Of a DNA stretch of 64,000 nt, positions 35,606 to 43,722 are shown piece by piece. The number at the start of each line of letters is the position of its first letter. Within the stretch, counting starts at the first letter, position 1. The notes beneath the pieces were generated by a model. The model searched no databases. It worked only from the letters and a program-made list of their open reading frames with translations, and was not told the DNA's origin. Both the position numbers and the translations under genes were made by a program. Source of the DNA: Pseudonocardia sp. SCN 73-27 (GTDB taxonomy: Bacteria; Actinomycetota; Actinomycetes; Mycobacteriales; Pseudonocardiaceae); NCBI GenBank assembly GCA_001725415.1, contig MEGH01000011.1:59863-123862 (forward strand). The letters are read 5' to 3'.

Positions 35606-36346
35606 TCAGGGGTCGGGGGGCAGGCTCGCGAGCATCGCGAAGAACACCTCGACGAACCTCGGATCCCACTCGACGAACGGGCCGTAGATCGCCCCGGGAG
35701 GCGGCGTCCACGCGAGGAGCTGGTCGACGATCGCGGCAGCGAGGTCGGCGTCGACGGTGTCGCGGGCGACCACCACCGGCGGGGCGAGCCCGTTGACGCG
35801 GTCGACGATCCGCGTCGTCGTGGTGTTGCGTGGATCGGCGGCCCAGACGTCCTCGAGGACCGTTGTCGCCCGTGTCCGGCCGTCGACGACGGCGTCGATC
35901 TGCGGCTGCCACGGCGGCACCAGGACCGGCGTGAAGAACTCCCCCACGCGGCGGCCTCGCTGGTGCGTGAGCAGCGCGGGGGCGAACCACGACGACGAGC
36001 ACGACGTGTTGACGTAGCCCAGCGTCGCGCCCTCCAGATCGGCCGTCGTCGTGGCCGGGTCGTCGACGCGGACGACGAGCACCGCCGGCTGCACGGGCTC
36101 GCCGGTCCGCGACGACGTCGCGATCGCGAGGCCGCGGTAGGCGGGGTCGTCGGCGAATCGGTGGTAGTCGGCAGCGGGTACGAAGCCGATGTCGGCGTCG
36201 TGGCGGGCCAGCTCGCCGTCGATGGCGACGAGGTCGGTCGACGGCTCCGCGACGATCCCCGCTGCGGCGAGGAACCCCACCCAGGGCGCGTCGCCGACCG
36301 TCAGCCCCAGATTGGCGTCGAGCACGAACGTCGACGAGCTACCCAT
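35606..36346 (-). CDS. PhnD-like phosphate/phosphonate-binding domain protein without signal peptide
   Basis: 246 residues from ATG 36346, preceded by GGAGGG. The periplasmic-binding fold of the Phosphonate-bd family is recognisable (DIGFVPAADYHRFA, LEGATLGYVNTSCSSSWFAPALL). There is no signal peptide or lipobox, and no ABC permease or ATPase lies nearby; the neighbour is an MFS transporter. A cytoplasmic ligand-binding or sensor role is inferred. The frame is open upstream but carries no family sequence. Confidence 0.72.
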   Translation of the reverse strand: MGSSSTFVLDANLGLTVGDAPWVGFLAAAGIVAEPSTDLVAIDGELARHDADIGFVPAADYHRFADDPAYRGLAIATSSRTGEPVQPAVLVVRVDDPATTTADLEGATLGYVNTSCSSSWFAPALLTHQRGRRVGEFFTPVLVPPWQPQIDAVVDGRTRATTVLEDVWAADPRNTTTTRIVDRVNGLAPPVVVARDTVDADLAAAIVDQLLAWTPPPGAIYGPFVEWDPRFVEVFFAMLASLPPDP

Positions 36347-36672
36347 GATCCCTCCGCGTGACACCGGCCACATACGGAGTCGTTCGTGCGGTGCCTCCCC
36401 GTTACTCGACGTCGTTCCGGACGCAACCGTCGAGATCGAGTACGGCATGCCGGTCTACGGGGCCGGGCGGCGGATGAGGATCAGGGCGTGCAGCCGGTCG
36501 AACAGCTGGCGGTGGTCGGGCGCGATGTCGTCGGCGTAGGCGCGCACGGCGTCGTCCATCCGGGCAGTCTCCCCATCCCGCCCGGCGGAAGCACCCCGAC
36601 CACCGCCGAGCTCGACAGGAGACTGTTTCGATCATGTTCCGGACCAGCATGAGGTCGGACTCCGCGGGGTTC
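36347..36672. pseudogene. Remnants of a DUF1801 gene in opposite orientations
   Basis: On the minus strand, ATG 36560 begins MDDAVRAYADDIAPDHRQLF...LHALIL, the N-terminal signature of DUF1801 proteins, and stops at about 36459. On the plus strand, around 36402-36472, the following part of the same family appears as LLDVVPDATVEIEYGMPVYGAGRR. The pieces meet head-on, so a small inversion or two decayed copies is implied. The rest of the interval shows nothing recognisable. Confidence 0.5.
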
Positions 36673-37311
36673 TCAGGCCCGCTCGAACCGCACGTGCACG
36701 ACCTCGTCCGACGCCACCAGCTCGGTGCAGACGTACCCGTCGGAGTCGACGCCGTCGAGCAGCCGGGCGCCGCGTCCGAACAGGACGGGGACGACGGCGA
36801 GGTGCATGGAGTCGACGTACCCGGCCTGCAGGTACTGCCGGATCGTCTCGGCCCCGCCACCGATGCGGATGTCGGCGTCCCCCGCGGCGGCGCGCGCCTG
36901 GGCGAGGGCGTCGTCGATGCCACCGGTGACGAAGTGGAAGGTGGTGCCGCCCTTCATCTCGACGGGTTCGCGCTCGTGGTGGGTGAGCACGAGGACGGGG
37001 TGGTGGTAGACGGGGTCGTCGCCCCACCAGCCGGTCCAGGACTCGTCGCCCCAGTCGCCGCGGATCGGACCGAACATGTTGCGGCCCATGATGGTGGCGC
37101 CGACGCCTGCGGCCGCGGCGATCGCGACGTCGTCGTCGAGGCCCGTCGTGCCGCCCTCCTCGCCGACCATCGAACGGAAGGTGCGGGTCGGGTACATCCA
37201 CTCGTGCAGGCGGGGGCCGCCGACACCGAGGGGCGCGTCGAGGCTCTGGTCGGGCCCTGCCATGTAGCCGTCGAGGGAGACGGCGACGCTCACGCGCAGT
37301 TTTCCGGTCAT
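36673..37311 (-). CDS. Dihydrofolate reductase-family (RibD C-terminal-like) protein
   Basis: 212 residues from ATG 37311 with an AGGAGGACA ribosome site. RVSVAVSLDGYMAGPDQ, TIMGRNMFG, and IRIGGGAETIRQYLQAGYVDSMHLAVVPVLFGRGARLL follow the RibD-C/DHFR pattern. It should bind NADPH; the substrate is unknown and these are usually not essential folate enzymes. It is divergent from the DGPF/ECF42 pair, sharing a 162-bp promoter region. Confidence 0.88.
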   Translation of the reverse strand: MTGKLRVSVAVSLDGYMAGPDQSLDAPLGVGGPRLHEWMYPTRTFRSMVGEEGGTTGLDDDVAIAAAAGVGATIMGRNMFGPIRGDWGDESWTGWWGDDPVYHHPVLVLTHHEREPVEMKGGTTFHFVTGGIDDALAQARAAAGDADIRIGGGAETIRQYLQAGYVDSMHLAVVPVLFGRGARLLDGVDSDGYVCTELVASDEVVHVRFERA

Positions 37312-37473
37312 CGTGTCCTCCTGTGTTCCATCTGGATCACCATCAGGTCGGAGCCACCTGGAACTTCTCGACACGCGACGCGGAGAAAGATGTCGAGCGC
37401 CGGCCAACGGCTCCGACCATCCTGTGTGACGCGCCCCGACCGGGGGCGCGGCCGACCGCGAGGAGCGATCGTC

Positions 37474-37842
37474 GTGAAGTACATGCTGCTGATCCACAAC
37501 CGTCCCGGCTTCGTCGAGGAGCTCACCGAGGACGAGCGCACGGAGCTGTTCGGTGAGGTCGACCGGATCATGGGCGAGCTGACGGAGTCGGGTGAGCTGG
37601 TGGGCGGGCAGGCGCTGGCCGACCCGTCGACGGCCGTCACGATCCGGGGTGTCGACGGCCGCCCCGCGGTGACGGACGGGCCGTTCGCGGAGAGCAAGGA
37701 GCAGTTCGCCGGGTACGTGGAGGTGGACTGCGCGTCGCAGGAGCGGGCGGTGGAGATCGCGTCGTCGTGGCCGGACGTGCGGTTCGGCGGCGGGGTGATG
37801 GAGGTCCGCGCCGTGATGCAGGAGTCCGGGGCGGAGATGTGA
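37474..37842 (+). CDS. YciI/DGPF-domain protein, partner of ECF42
   Basis: 122 residues beginning MKYMLLIHNRPGF and containing the DGPF motif (VTDGPFAESKEQFAGY). DGPF proteins are the conserved neighbours of ECF42 sigma factors. GTG start at 37474 behind GAGGAG; its stop overlaps the sigma start as GTGA, so synthesis is coupled. It may act as sensor or target of the sigma factor; no anti-sigma factor is present. Confidence 0.92.
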   Translation: MKYMLLIHNRPGFVEELTEDERTELFGEVDRIMGELTESGELVGGQALADPSTAVTIRGVDGRPAVTDGPFAESKEQFAGYVEVDCASQERAVEIASSWPDVRFGGGVMEVRAVMQESGAEM

Positions 37843-39071
37843 CGTCCCGCGTGGTCGAGGACCTGCTGCGCGGCCTCGCACCGCAGGTCCTCGGCACGCT
37901 CGTGCGCCGCCACGGGCAGTTCGACGCGTGCGAGGACGCGGTGCAGGAAGCACTGCTGGCGGCGGCGACGCAGTGGCCGGCGCAGGGCGTGCCGGAGAAG
38001 CCGCACGCGTGGCTGGTGACCGTCGCGACGCGGCGACTGACCGACGAGTGGCGCAGCGAGAGCGCGCGTCGGTCCCGGGAGGAGGCGGTGGCGGCGCTGG
38101 AGACCGCCGCCCCGCCGGGCGAGGCCGGCCCCGCGGACGACGACACGCTGCGACTGCTGTTCCTGTGCTGCCATCCGCAGCTGTCGGGTCCGTCCCAGGT
38201 GGCGTTGACGCTGCGGGCCGTGGGCGGGTTGACGACGGCGGAGATCGCGGCGGCGTTCCTGGTGCCGGAGGCGACGATGGCGCAGCGGATCAGCCGTGGG
38301 AAGCAGCGGATCCGGGCGACGGGTGCGCGGTTCACCATGCCCCCGCCGCAGGAGCGGGCGGCGCGGCTGGCGGCGGTCATGCAGGTGCTGTACCTGGTGT
38401 TCAACGAGGGGTACACGGCGTCGGCCGGCCCGTCGTTGCAGCGCACCGATCTCACCGCGGAGGCGGTGCGGCTGGCGCGGGAGCTGCGCCGGTTGACGCC
38501 GGACGAGGGCGAGTCGGCGGGGCTGCTGGCGTTGATGCTGCTCACGGATGCGCGGCGGGCGGCGCGGACGGACGCGTCGGGTGCGCTGGTGCCGTTGGCC
38601 GAGCAGGACCGGTCGCGCTGGGACACCGCGATGATCGACGAGGGTGTCGCGCTGGTGACCGAGGCGCTGACGTGGCATCCGCCGGGGCCGTACCTGGTGC
38701 AGGCGGCGATCGCGGCGGTGCACGACGAGGCCGCCCGCGCCGAGGACACCGACTGGCGGCAGATCGTCGCGCTGTACGGGGTCCTCGCCAGGGTGGAGCC
38801 GAACCCGATGGTCACGTTGAACCGGGCGGTGGCGGTCGCGATGGCCGACGGGCCGCAGGCGGGTCTCGATGTGCTGGACACGTTGCGGTCCGACGAGCGC
38901 ATGACCGCGCACCATCGGCTGCACGCCGTGCGGGCGCACTTGCTGGAGACGGCGGGCGCACACGACGAGGCCCGGGCCGCCTACCGGGAGGCGGCCCGGC
39001 TCACGACGAGCCTGCCGGAGCGGCGTTACCTGGAGTCCCGCGCCGTCCGGACCGGTCGTGAGCGGCAGTAG
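37839..39071 (+). CDS. ECF42-type RNA polymerase sigma factor
   Basis: 410 residues. Sigma region 2 (ACEDAVQEALLAAATQWP; AWLVTVATRRLTDEWR), region 4 (TTAEIAAAFLVPEATMAQRISRGKQRIR at about 125-155), then a roughly 200-residue helical extension with DUF6596/TPR character (LYLVFNEGYTAS; LYGVLARVEPNPMVTLNRAVAVAM). This extension is typical of ECF42 and replaces an anti-sigma factor as the control element. GTG start at 37839. Confidence 0.93.
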   Translation: MTSRVVEDLLRGLAPQVLGTLVRRHGQFDACEDAVQEALLAAATQWPAQGVPEKPHAWLVTVATRRLTDEWRSESARRSREEAVAALETAAPPGEAGPADDDTLRLLFLCCHPQLSGPSQVALTLRAVGGLTTAEIAAAFLVPEATMAQRISRGKQRIRATGARFTMPPPQERAARLAAVMQVLYLVFNEGYTASAGPSLQRTDLTAEAVRLARELRRLTPDEGESAGLLALMLLTDARRAARTDASGALVPLAEQDRSRWDTAMIDEGVALVTEALTWHPPGPYLVQAAIAAVHDEAARAEDTDWRQIVALYGVLARVEPNPMVTLNRAVAVAMADGPQAGLDVLDTLRSDERMTAHHRLHAVRAHLLETAGAHDEARAAYREAARLTTSLPERRYLESRAVRTGRERQ

Positions 39072-39097
39072 TCGCCATGGCGACCGTTGCCGCTCAC
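39058..39097. terminator. Bidirectional terminator between ECF42 and the GNAT gene
   Basis: GTGAGCGGCA pairs with TGCCGCTCAC, enclosing GTCGCC/GGCGAC. The left arm overlaps the last codons and stop of the sigma gene. Genes converge here, so it can serve both. Confidence 0.75.
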
Positions 39098-39115
39098 AGG
39101 GAGACGTCGGGCGGG

Positions 39116-39631
39116 TCAGCGCAGGTCGAGGCGCATGCAGCAGCGGGGCCAGCGGTCGAGGCCGCGTCGGGTCTCCTCCGCGCGCAGTGCGGCGAGGCCC
39201 GGGGTGATCTCGTCGTCGCCGAGGACGCGGAAGCCGCGGCGCCGGTAGTACGGCCCGTTCCAGGGCACGTCGACGTAGGTCGTGAGGGTGACGGCCGACA
39301 GCCCGGCGGCGAGGGCGCGTTCGGTGTTGTCGTCGAGCAGGGCGCGGCCGACGCGGAGTCCTATGTGGGCGGGGTCGACGGAGACCTGTTCGACGTGGGC
39401 GCAGTCGTCGACGACCTCGGCCTGCAGGTATCCGGCGGCCCGGCCGTCGATGTCGACGACGCGGATGACACCGGCGGCGACGAGCCGGAACATCTCGTCG
39501 GGGCTGGGCGACGGGTCGTCGGCGACGGCGTCCATCCCGATCTCGCGGAACCGTTCACCGGCGGCGTCCTCGATCTCGATGAGGCGCGTGACGTCGGCGG
39601 GCCGGGCGGGGCGGACGCTGTGCTCTGACAC
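39116..39631 (-). CDS. GNAT family N-acetyltransferase
   Basis: 171 residues from GTG 39631 (MSEHSVRPARPADVTRLIEIE). The GNAT acetyl-CoA loop is in HVEQVSVDPAHIGLRVGRALLD, followed by VTLTTYVDVPWNGPYYRRRGF. Substrate unknown. Divergent from the TetR gene with 62 bp between starts. Confidence 0.88.
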   Translation of the reverse strand: MSEHSVRPARPADVTRLIEIEDAAGERFREIGMDAVADDPSPSPDEMFRLVAAGVIRVVDIDGRAAGYLQAEVVDDCAHVEQVSVDPAHIGLRVGRALLDDNTERALAAGLSAVTLTTYVDVPWNGPYYRRRGFRVLGDDEITPGLAALRAEETRRGLDRWPRCCMRLDLR

Positions 39632-39660
39632 GACCGGACGGTACCCGCCCGCGAATGTGT

Positions 39661-39681
39661 ACGGGCGTCTGAGACGGACGT
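39661..39681 (+). promoter_or_regulatory. Probable TetR operator
   Basis: An imperfect 21-bp palindrome centred on G39671: inner arms CGTCT/AGACG, outer arms ACG/CGT. It lies 12 bp before the TetR start, in the region shared with the divergent GNAT gene. Confidence 0.45.
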
Positions 39682-39693
39682 TAGGGTGATCAT

Positions 39694-40275
39694 GTGGGTC
39701 ACCGCGAGGAGCTGCTGGCGGGCGCGCAGGAGTGCCTGCACGACAAGGGCTGGGGCCGGACGTCGGCACGCGACGTCGTCGCCGCGTCGGGCACGAACCT
39801 CGCCTCGATCGGCTACCACTTCGGCTCCAAGGACGCCCTGCTGGCGGCCGCTCTGGTCGCGTCGACGGCCGAGTGTGCGGAGGCGGTCGACCAGGCCCTC
39901 ACCGACGACGCGCCCGCCACCCCGGCAGGCGATCCGCTGGACCGGTTCGAGCGGACGTGGGAACGCGTCGTCGAGCGCGTGGCCCGCGACGAGCGGATGA
40001 CGACGGCGACGGTCGAGGCGCTGGCCCAGGCGCCGCGGGTACCGCAGGTGCGGTCGGCGCTGGCGGCCGCGGCCGACCTCACGCGCGAGGACCTGGCGCT
40101 GACCTTCCACGCCACGGGTGACGACGAGGAGCGCACCCGGGTGCTGGGCGCGTTCTACCAGTCGTTGCTGCTGGGGACGTTGGTGCAGTGGGCGGTCGAC
40201 CCCGCCGGGGCACCGACGGGACGCGACCTCGCGGAGGCGTTGCGCGTGATCGTCACCGACTCCGGGAGCAGCTGA
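39694..40275 (+). CDS. TetR family transcriptional regulator
   Basis: 193 residues. TetR_N helix-turn-helix at about 15-50 (KGWGRTSARDVVAASGTNLASIGYHFGSKDALLAAAL), then an all-helical ligand domain. GTG start at 39694. Its stop overlaps the hydrolase ATG by one base (TGATG), so the hydrolase is probably its regulated partner. Confidence 0.92.
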   Translation: MGHREELLAGAQECLHDKGWGRTSARDVVAASGTNLASIGYHFGSKDALLAAALVASTAECAEAVDQALTDDAPATPAGDPLDRFERTWERVVERVARDERMTTATVEALAQAPRVPQVRSALAAAADLTREDLALTFHATGDDEERTRVLGAFYQSLLLGTLVQWAVDPAGAPTGRDLAEALRVIVTDSGSS

Positions 40276-41105
40276 TGTCCGATTCCGACGAGTTCTGGAC
40301 CTCGCACGGCGTGCGACTGCGTCGGGCCCGGCGCACCCCAGGTGAGAGGAACTGGCTGTTCCTGCCGGGCGGGCCGGGGATCGGGTCGGAGAGCCTGCGC
40401 GAACTGGTCGACGTGGCCGCGTGCCCGGGGACGAGCTGGCTGGTCGACCTGCCCGGCGACGGGTCCAACGTCGACGCTCCCGGCGCGCCGCCCGATCCCT
40501 ACGCGCTGTGGCCGCACGTTCTGCTGGAGGCTGTCGACGCCGTGCCGGACCCCGTCGCGGTGGGGCACTCGACGGGTGGCGAGTACCTGCTCGCGGTTCC
40601 CGCGCTGGAGGAGCGCGTCGCGGGGCTCGTCCTCGTGAGCACCGCGCCCGACTGCTCGTGGATGCCGACGTTCGAGGCCATGTGTGCGGCGGACCCGCTG
40701 CCCGAGGTCGAGGCGGCCACACAGCGGTACGGCGCCGAGCCGACGGATGCGAACCTCGCCGCGATCGCGGTGGCGTCGGCGCCCTGGAACTTCACGCCCG
40801 AGGGCGTCGAGGCGGGCCGGGACCTGTTGGCGCGCATGCCCTACAACCGACTCGCAGTCGAGTGGTCCGACGTCAATTTCGACCGCTCCTACACCGCGGC
40901 CTGGTTCCCGGAGACGCTGCCGACGCTGATCCTGAGCGGGGGCGCCGACCGGATCGTCGACCAGTCGCTGTGGGACGACCCGCGCTTCACGGGACCGAAC
41001 GTGCGGCGGGTCGTCGTCGACGGGGGTGCGCACTTCCTGTGGACGGAACGCCCCGACGCGGTGGCGGCGGCGTTCGCGGACTTCGCCGTCTCGACGGCCC
41101 GGTAG
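40275..41105 (+). CDS. Alpha/beta hydrolase
   Basis: 276 residues. Oxyanion segment FLPGGPGIGSESL, nucleophile elbow VGHSTGGEY (Ser), late acid GGADRIVD and histidine in DGGAHFLW. The PGGPG segment recalls proline iminopeptidases. Substrate unknown. The ATG overlaps the TetR stop, so expression probably follows the regulator. Confidence 0.88.
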   Translation: MSDSDEFWTSHGVRLRRARRTPGERNWLFLPGGPGIGSESLRELVDVAACPGTSWLVDLPGDGSNVDAPGAPPDPYALWPHVLLEAVDAVPDPVAVGHSTGGEYLLAVPALEERVAGLVLVSTAPDCSWMPTFEAMCAADPLPEVEAATQRYGAEPTDANLAAIAVASAPWNFTPEGVEAGRDLLARMPYNRLAVEWSDVNFDRSYTAAWFPETLPTLILSGGADRIVDQSLWDDPRFTGPNVRRVVVDGGAHFLWTERPDAVAAAFADFAVSTAR

Positions 41106-41109
41106 GAGC

Positions 41110-41574
41110 TCAGCGGTCGCCGCGCGGGCGCCCGACCCCGGCGACGTAGAGCACCCCGAGCACGACGATCGGGATGACCGTCCACACGAACCACGGATAG
41201 ACCAGCTCGAGGTTGGTGACGCTGACGATCCCCCAGACGACGACGTTCACCGCCACCACGCTGCTGAAGATGATCGCGAGGATCCGCATCGCGGTGCCGC
41301 CGCCGGTGTCGGAGAAGATCGCGCGCGGCGCTGTGGGTGTGCGGCGGGCCGGGGCCGGCGGGGGCGCGTCGGGGATGTCGGGCAGGTCGGCCGTGACGAG
41401 GGCGAGGTCGCCGCGGGTCTTGCCGGCCCAGACGGCCTGGACGCGCTCGTCGTACTCGGTGATGTCGAGCAGGCCCTGCCCCTGGGCGCGCAACAGCATG
41501 TCCTGCACCGCTTTGCGTTCGGCGTCGGACACCCGGATCCGGTCACTGGGGACGGGCTCGCTCACGACGGCCAT
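41110..41574 (-). CDS. DUF1707 membrane protein
   Basis: 154 residues from ATG 41574. N-terminal DUF1707 domain (RIRVSDAERKAVQDMLLRAQGQGLLDITEYDERVQAVWAGKTRGDL), a Pro/Ala linker, then two membrane helices at about 98-118 and 128-148. DUF1707 is an actinobacterial domain seen in membrane proteins of unknown role. It converges on the hydrolase gene with 4 bases between stops. Confidence 0.87.
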   Translation of the reverse strand: MAVVSEPVPSDRIRVSDAERKAVQDMLLRAQGQGLLDITEYDERVQAVWAGKTRGDLALVTADLPDIPDAPPPAPARRTPTAPRAIFSDTGGGTAMRILAIIFSSVVAVNVVVWGIVSVTNLELVYPWFVWTVIPIVVLGVLYVAGVGRPRGDR

Positions 41575-41715
41575 CGTGCCACGACCCTCACCGCCTCCGC
41601 CGCCACCTGCACTCATGCGAACAGGTGCACAGGTTGCGGTCAGGTTGGCGGACACGGCCACGGACACGTCGGCGGGCAGAGCGCCTCGCTGGAGGTGCTG
41701 GCCGACATCGCCGGT

Positions 41716-41816
41716 CGGTCGGGGAGCTGCTCGCCGACCGGCACGGCCTCGCACACGTCACCCTCCAGGTCGAGCCGCCCGGCGCACGCACCCGGTGCCA
41801 CGAGCTGAGCTGGTGA
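41716..41816 (+). pseudogene. C-terminal remnant of a cation diffusion facilitator
   Basis: ELLADRHGLAHVTLQVEPPG followed by CHELSW and a stop matches the C-terminal cytoplasmic end of CDF metal exporters (LAERFGIxHxTLQVE...C). No membrane part is present upstream, where a His/Gly-rich patch sits in another frame. A decayed relic. Confidence 0.45.
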
Positions 41817-41832
41817 CGGGGAGGATCGGGGC

Positions 41833-43680
41833 GTGCACCCCGACGCCGCCGTCCCCGACCGGCTCTTCGACGACGACGCCCGCGAGCAGCGCTGGCGCGC
41901 CCGGTTCACCGCGGTCCGGATGTCCCGACCGCAGTGGGCCGAGGACGCGCCGGACCGCTGCGTCTACACGTCCAACTCGGGCGGTACCACCGAGGTGCAC
42001 ACCTGGGACCGCGCCACCGACCTGCACCGCAAGGTGACCAGCCGCCCCGCCGGCACCCACTCGGCCACGCTGCCGCCCGACGGCGAGCACGTCTGGTGGT
42101 TCGACGACACCGACGGCGACGAGTTCGGCCGCTGGGTGGCCGAGCCGTTCGCCGGGCTGCCCGCGGGCGACCGGCCGGCCGACGCGATCCCCGGCGTCGA
42201 GGACGGCTACCCCGCGGGCCTCGAGCTCGGCCGCACGATGGTCGTCGCTGGCACGTCGACCGACGACGGGTCCCGGATCTGGCTGCACCGCAACGGCTCC
42301 TCCGAGCCCGCCGAGATCGTGTACGAGTCGTCGGAGGACGCGGGCGTCGGCGCCCTGTCCGAGGACGAGACGCTGCTCGCGATCAGCCAGTCCGAGCACG
42401 GCGACTCCCGCCACCCCGACGTCCGGGTGCACCGCACGTCCGACGGCGCGGCGGTCGCGGAGAAGTCCGACGGCCCGGGCAAGGGCCTGACACCGCTCGC
42501 GTTCAGCCCCGTCCCCGGCGACCAGCGGCTCCTGCTGCTGCACGAACGCCGCGGCCGCGAGGAGCTGCTGATCTGGGACGTGGCCACCGACACCGAGGCC
42601 GAGATCGTCCTCGACCTACCCGGCGAGGTGATCGCCGACTTCTATCCCGACGCGTCCGCGCTGCTGGTGTGGCACACCCACGCCGGCCGGGTCCGGCTGT
42701 TCCGCCACGACCTCGCCGACGGCACCCTCACCGAGCTGCCCACCGCGCCCGGCACCGTGGGGTCCGCCGAGGTGCGCCCCGACGGCACCGTCGAGTACAC
42801 GGCGTCGTCGGCGGCCGAGGCCCCGACGATCCGCGCCCTGCACCCCGACGGCACCGACCGGGTGCTGGTCGCCCCGCCCGGCGAGCGTCCGCCGGGCTCG
42901 GTCCCGGTGCGCGACGTGTGGGTCGACGGCCCCGGCGGAAAGGTGCACGCGCTCGTCGCCGAACCGGAGGGCGACGGCCCGCACCCGACGGTGTTCAGCC
43001 TGCACGGCGGCCCGCACCACGCCGACGAGGACCGGTTCAGTGCCATGCGGGCGGCATGGGTCGACGCCGGGTTCTGCGTCGTCGAGGTCAACTACCGCGG
43101 CTCGACGGGCTACGGCTCGGCGTGGCGCGACGCCATCGAGGGCCGCCCGGGCCCGACCGAGCTGGAGGACGTCGCCGCCGTCCACGACTGGGCCGTCTCG
43201 TCCGGGACGGCCGATCCCGCGCGGGTGGTCGTGGAGGGCTGGTCGTGGGGCGGGTTCCTCGCCCTGCTCGCGGCCGGGACCCAGCCGCAGCGGTGGGCCG
43301 CGGCGATCGGCGGTGTGCCCGTCGCCGACTACGTCGCCGCGTTCGAGGACGAGATGGAGCAGCTGCGCGCGTTCGACCGCGCCCTGTTCGGCGGCTCCCC
43401 CGACGAGGTCCCCGACCGCTACCGGGTCGCCTCGCCGCTGACCTACGTCGGCGACGTCCGCGCGCCCGTGCTCGTGCTCGCCGGTGAGAACGACCCGCGC
43501 TGCCCGATCCGCCAGATCGACAACTACCTCGACGCGCTGGCCGCCCGCGGCGACCTGCCCTACGAGGTCAGCCGGTTCGACGCCGGGCACGGCTCGCTCG
43601 TCGTCGAGGAGACGATCCGGCACGTCGCCACGGAGATCGACTTCGCCCGTCGTGCCCTGGCCGATGTCCGCACGGGGTGA
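41833..43680 (+). CDS. S9 family (prolyl oligopeptidase-type) peptidase
   Basis: 615 residues: a beta-propeller-like N-terminal part and a C-terminal alpha/beta-hydrolase domain. Catalytic residues: S471 in GWSWGG, D554 in ENDPRC, H586 in AGHGS. VEVNYRGSTGYGSAWRD precedes the nucleophile as in acylaminoacyl peptidases. No signal peptide, so probably a cytoplasmic oligopeptide hydrolase. GTG start at 41833, directly after the CDF remnant. Confidence 0.92.
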   Translation: MHPDAAVPDRLFDDDAREQRWRARFTAVRMSRPQWAEDAPDRCVYTSNSGGTTEVHTWDRATDLHRKVTSRPAGTHSATLPPDGEHVWWFDDTDGDEFGRWVAEPFAGLPAGDRPADAIPGVEDGYPAGLELGRTMVVAGTSTDDGSRIWLHRNGSSEPAEIVYESSEDAGVGALSEDETLLAISQSEHGDSRHPDVRVHRTSDGAAVAEKSDGPGKGLTPLAFSPVPGDQRLLLLHERRGREELLIWDVATDTEAEIVLDLPGEVIADFYPDASALLVWHTHAGRVRLFRHDLADGTLTELPTAPGTVGSAEVRPDGTVEYTASSAAEAPTIRALHPDGTDRVLVAPPGERPPGSVPVRDVWVDGPGGKVHALVAEPEGDGPHPTVFSLHGGPHHADEDRFSAMRAAWVDAGFCVVEVNYRGSTGYGSAWRDAIEGRPGPTELEDVAAVHDWAVSSGTADPARVVVEGWSWGGFLALLAAGTQPQRWAAAIGGVPVADYVAAFEDEMEQLRAFDRALFGGSPDEVPDRYRVASPLTYVGDVRAPVLVLAGENDPRCPIRQIDNYLDALAARGDLPYEVSRFDAGHGSLVVEETIRHVATEIDFARRALADVRTG

Positions 43681-43722
43681 CGTCACCCCGGTGTAGCTCG
43701 CCGGAAACATCCACCCTCCACG

